Below, piece by piece: positions 51,430-52,215 of a stretch of DNA of 52,215 nt. The stretch's first letter is position 1. Every line of letters begins with the position of its first letter. Position numbers and translations under genes: made by a program. The notes under the pieces were generated by a model, which had not been told where the DNA came from, did not search any database, and saw only the letters and a program-made list of their open reading frames with translations. The stretch is taken from positions 1 to 52,215 of the forward strand of contig JAGRAX010000004.1 of NCBI GenBank assembly GCA_020434365.1, read 5' to 3'. The DNA comes from Bdellovibrionales bacterium (lineage in GTDB: Bacteria; Bdellovibrionota_G; JALEGL01; JAGRMV01).

Positions 51430-52055
51430 TGAGTGCCGATAAGGTTGATGGACGGTCATTGAGAGCCAAGAAAAAAAGAGAGTCCAGGAAAAAAGAGATC
51501 TTACAAGCAGCACAAAAAGTCATTGGCATGCAAGGATATCAAGCAAGCAGTGTGAGTGATATCATCAAGGAAGCCAATGTCTCGCGCGGAACTTTTTATT
51601 TGTATTTTGAAAGTATGGATGCCATTTTTCATGAACTTGTGGATCAGTTTATCAATCAAATTATGCGTACAGTGTCTCCGGTTCAAATAGAAAATGGAAA
51701 GCCTTTGGAAGATATTTTGGAAAATATTGAAAGGGTCATGGAAATTCTGTTTGAACACAGAGATCTTACAGCAATCTTGCTTCGTGAGGCTATTTCTCAG
51801 GGTGCAACGGTCAATGAAAAATTAAGTCGACTTTACAATTTTTTATATCGCAATGTAAAAAATGCTCTGAGAAACGGGGCAAAATGGGAAATTTTGAGAC
51901 CTGTCGATGAAAACATTATTGCCATGGCTTTTATCGGAAGCATCAAAGAAGTTTTATATCAATATTTGGTGGTTCAAGATCAAAGCAAAGATGTAGATCG
52001 AAAAAAGTTAGCACAAGAACTCTTGGCCTTTGGTCTTCGTGGTCTCGCATTGTAA
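51429..52055 (+). CDS. TetR family transcriptional regulator
   Basis: A 208-residue repressor-type protein. The DNA-binding domain occupies residues about 18-63, with KKEILQAAQKVIGMQGYQAS leading to the helix-turn-helix SVSDIIKEANVSRGTFYLYF. The C-terminal helical half is a ligand-binding and dimerisation domain that could sense an acyl compound. It is the last gene of the run; ATG 51429 overlaps the PlsC stop (TGATG), which makes it part of the same mRNA. It probably regulates its own operon through the palindrome at 40299-40328. The 160 bp after it to the window end hold no gene or clear terminator. Confidence 0.92.
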   Translation: MSADKVDGRSLRAKKKRESRKKEILQAAQKVIGMQGYQASSVSDIIKEANVSRGTFYLYFESMDAIFHELVDQFINQIMRTVSPVQIENGKPLEDILENIERVMEILFEHRDLTAILLREAISQGATVNEKLSRLYNFLYRNVKNALRNGAKWEILRPVDENIIAMAFIGSIKEVLYQYLVVQDQSKDVDRKKLAQELLAFGLRGLAL

Positions 52056-52215
52056 GATGTATGCAATAAAATTTTTGTTTGGTTGCAACATTCAATCCAA
52101 ATCTTGAACAAACTTACGATTTTTTTCTTCTCAAAAGAGATGAAAAGAGAACAAAGGTCCTGCAAAATATGTATTTTTCTTCACGCATCTTAAACCCTTT
52201 ATTTTTAAGGCTTAT

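Noticed and set aside
41068-52055. Aryl polyene, polyketide or olefin (OleABCD) cluster
   Set aside because: There is no ketosynthase, thiolase-like OleA or alpha/beta hydrolase OleB, and no dehydratase of the aryl-polyene type, so those pathways do not fit.
1-52215. tRNA genes, rRNA genes, CRISPR arrays, insertion sequences or prophage genes
   Set aside because: Reading through the window I found no tRNA- or rRNA-like sequence, no regularly spaced direct repeats, and no transposase, integrase or phage structural gene. A dedicated scan was not possible.

Overview
The window reads as a chromosome segment of a Gram-negative, two-membrane bacterium of moderate AT content. It carries signal peptides, a lipobox lipoprotein, outer-membrane barrel candidates and a complete set of ordinary housekeeping genes. 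The lineage cannot be fixed from sequence alone. The mix of many secreted orphan proteins, a prkA-yeaH-spoVR cluster and stand-alone fatty-acyl reductases suggests a deltaproteobacterial or Bdellovibrionota-like organism, but that is only an inference. No tRNA, rRNA, insertion sequence, prophage or CRISPR array was seen.

Layout. 1-5.3 kb: the 3' part of dnaE, an orphan winged-helix protein, a cold-shock protein, cutA, and a phosphofructokinase whose active-site residues are of the pyrophosphate-dependent type. 5.3-12.1 kb (minus strand): a run transcribed prkA - yeaH - spoVR - SurA-like secreted protein - rimI - pyrK, with a clear promoter in front of prkA. 12.1-20.3 kb (minus): a secreted propeller-like protein, then two paralogous secreted proteins followed by ribD-ribE-ribBA-ribH-nusB and a free-standing M17-N-like domain. 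20.4-26 kb (minus): yceD-rpmF-fabG-acpP-fabF-rpiB-glyA-msrA, in which the usual plsX-fabH-fabD block is absent between rpmF and fabG. 26-32 kb (minus): a lipoprotein plus outer-membrane protein pair, a HIT protein, sppA and rpsA (with a 32-bp perfect-palindrome terminator). rpsT is divergent from rpsA. 32.4-40.2 kb: a secreted zinc metallopeptidase, small secreted proteins, holA, a hotdog thioesterase, rarA and a small kinase-like protein.

40.3-52.1 kb (plus strand) is the most unusual part. It is one tightly packed run of eleven genes, most overlapping or separated by less than 15 bp. In order they are: a HAD-like protein that has lost its catalytic aspartates, a fatty-acyl-reductase-type SDR, a second thioester-reductase-type SDR, a polysaccharide pyruvyl transferase, an AMP-forming acyl ligase, a crotonase, a free-standing acyl carrier protein, a second AMP-forming ligase, a lipid kinase, a PlsC acyltransferase and a TetR regulator. 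A 12+6+12 bp perfect inverted repeat sits in the promoter region ahead of the first gene and is a plausible operator for the TetR protein encoded last. There is no ketosynthase, so the set looks built to activate, reduce and re-esterify existing fatty acids into a modified (possibly ether-linked, phosphorylated or pyruvylated) lipid, not to make new chains. The product is not known.

Two copies of a 51-53 bp hairpin-forming repeat (13.8 kb and 22.4 kb) lie just behind stop codons in otherwise unrelated operons and mark a dispersed repeat family in this genome.
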